5,223 bases of DNA from Cellvibrionales bacterium UBA1963. GTDB taxonomy: Bacteria > Pseudomonadota > Gammaproteobacteria > Pseudomonadales > UBA7434. Location of the stretch: assembly GCA_002336035.1 (NCBI GenBank), contig DDED01000206.1:1345-6567 (forward strand), in the 5' to 3' direction. Under the pieces are notes generated by a model. That model worked only from the letters and a program-made list of their open reading frames with translations. It searched no databases and was not told the origin of the DNA. Below, in pieces: positions 4,748-5,223 of the stretch (positions within the stretch are counted from its first letter, which is position 1; each line of letters begins with the position of its first letter). The position numbers and the translations under genes were made by a program.

Positions 4748-5223
4748 AAACGTAAATCCTCAGCTGAAAAACGAAAAATAAACTCCCGGAAATGCTGCTC
4801 AAACAAAGCAGCAGGTAGGTCTTTGATGAAACGAAAGTCACCCGCTTTTTTGACCGCCAATAAGCTGGATTGATCAAACGCATCGCTACCACTGCTTGAT
4901 GCAAGAGTGACTGCCACCACTCGACCGGAAGGTGATAGGCGAATTTTAAGCAGGCACACCATGTCCCGTCTTGCACTTGGCGGCAACTGCCATCGTTGGC
5001 GCATTTGTTGACTGATCATCGCCGCATAACCGGACACACGGGTATCTTGCTCTGTTGCTTTTTCAGTTTTCACTTCCGCTGACATCGATGCCATTAAAGC
5101 ATCTTCTGCCGCCTTTTGCTGGTCTGACCGCTCAGCGTCCACTGCCCCAATGATCGATGGCTTAGGCGAATCAATCGATGGCGCTTTAACCATCCGTTCA
5201 GGCTTTGGCTTTGGCTTTGGCTT
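4744..5223 (-). CDS. tolA: TolA, C-terminal part (5' end outside window)
   Basis: TolA is the inner-membrane protein that uses TolQR and proton motive force to reach across the periplasm to TolB/Pal. Only the last 159 codons are present; the frame is open to the window edge, so the methionine at 5193 is internal and not a start. Residues 1-8 of the fragment are four Lys-Pro pairs, followed by a further PKPS and a charged, Ala-rich linker to about 62. The TolA/TonB-type C-terminal domain runs about 64-156, with MRQRWQLPPSARRDM, IRLSPSGRVVAV, SSSGSDAFDQSSLLAV and FREFIFRFSAEDLRL. This form resembles Pseudomonas TolA and includes one Cys (fragment residue 90) without the partner that forms a disulphide in E. 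coli TolA. A TonB assignment is unlikely because tolB follows with a 4-nt overlap. The N-terminal membrane segment cannot be seen. Confidence 0.93.
   Translation of the reverse strand, partial: KPKPKPKPERMVKAPSIDSPKPSIIGAVDAERSDQQKAAEDALMASMSAEVKTEKATEQDTRVSGYAAMISQQMRQRWQLPPSARRDMVCLLKIRLSPSGRVVAVTLASSSGSDAFDQSSLLAVKKAGDFRFIKDLPAALFEQHFREFIFRFSAEDLRL
4757..4761 (-). promoter_or_regulatory. tolB Shine-Dalgarno inside the end of tolA
   Basis: GAGGA on the minus strand lies 9 nt before the GTG start of tolB, within the last codons of tolA. Together with the GTGA stop/start overlap it supports both the GTG start and translational coupling. Confidence 0.65.
5201..5223. repeat. Hexanucleotide tandem repeat encoding Lys-Pro in tolA
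   Basis: The unit GGCTTT (AAAGCC on the coding strand) is repeated three full times plus five bases, up to the window edge, and may continue beyond. The six-base period keeps the frame and encodes alternating Lys and Pro. Gain or loss of units would only lengthen or shorten the protein, two residues at a time. Confidence 0.85.

Noticed and set aside
4737..4976. 79-residue minus-strand open frame across the tolA end and tolB start
   Set aside because: It overlaps tolA in another frame, has no recognisable motif, and the tolA frame encodes a clear TolA C-terminal domain.
5191..5193. ATG as the start of a short 149-residue gene
   Set aside because: The frame stays open through Lys-Pro codons to the window edge, and a TolA lacking its membrane anchor would not make sense; the Met is internal.
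1..5223. A novel system, mobile element, CRISPR array or defence module
   Set aside because: Every coding stretch is explained by TolA, TolB, Pal, CpoB, QueE and QueC, and the gaps are under 200 nt with no arrays, terminal repeats or unknown conserved frames.

Overview
This window carries the 3' part of a gammaproteobacterial tol-pal locus, followed by two queuosine-pathway genes and the start of a tRNA gene. Everything lies on the minus strand. In transcription order (high to low coordinates) it reads tolA (5' end outside the window), tolB, pal, cpoB (ybgF), queE, queC, tRNA-Lys(UUU) (3' half outside the window). The same order is known from Pseudomonas and relatives (tolA-tolB-oprL-ybgF-queE-queC-tRNA-Lys). 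The TolA C-terminal domain, the CpoB coiled coil and the QueE CDTPYSFSGG stretch also look more Pseudomonas-like than E. coli-like. Base composition is only moderate by eye (roughly mid-40s % GC, not computed) and the intergenic stretches are AT-rich. The source is therefore probably a moderate-GC relative, such as a marine Cellvibrionales/Oceanospirillales-type bacterium, and not a high-GC Pseudomonas. That placement is inference.

Layout by region: 5223-4744 is the TolA C-terminus, including a Lys-Pro tandem repeat at the window edge. 4747-3446 is tolB, which starts with GTG and overlaps the tolA stop by 4 nt. 3445-3250 is an AT-rich gap with a good promoter candidate for pal and a 9-bp direct repeat. 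3249-2737 is pal. 2736-2573 is a second sizeable gap with a perfect 7-bp hairpin just after pal and an imperfect dyad. 2572-1685 is cpoB, 1661-942 is queE and 903-229 is queC; these three are closely spaced and probably co-transcribed. 228-38 is an intergenic stretch with only weak hairpins. 37-1 is the 5' half of tRNA-Lys.

Function: TolA (inner membrane, periplasm-spanning), TolB (periplasmic beta-propeller), Pal (outer-membrane lipoprotein that binds peptidoglycan) and CpoB (periplasmic coordinator of outer-membrane constriction and PBP1B-dependent wall synthesis) are parts of one envelope machine acting at the division septum. QueE and QueC carry out the last two steps to preQ0, the precursor of queuosine in tRNA. 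QueD and FolE are not in the window.

I found no mobile element, CRISPR array, toxin or defence gene, or unrecognised protein family. All six protein genes are intact within the window (tolA is cut only by its edge) and belong to well-known families. The points worth a second look are regulatory and structural: the putative pal promoter with its direct repeat, the post-pal hairpin, the Lys-Pro repeat in TolA, and the tRNA-Lys gene as a possible genomic-island attachment site.
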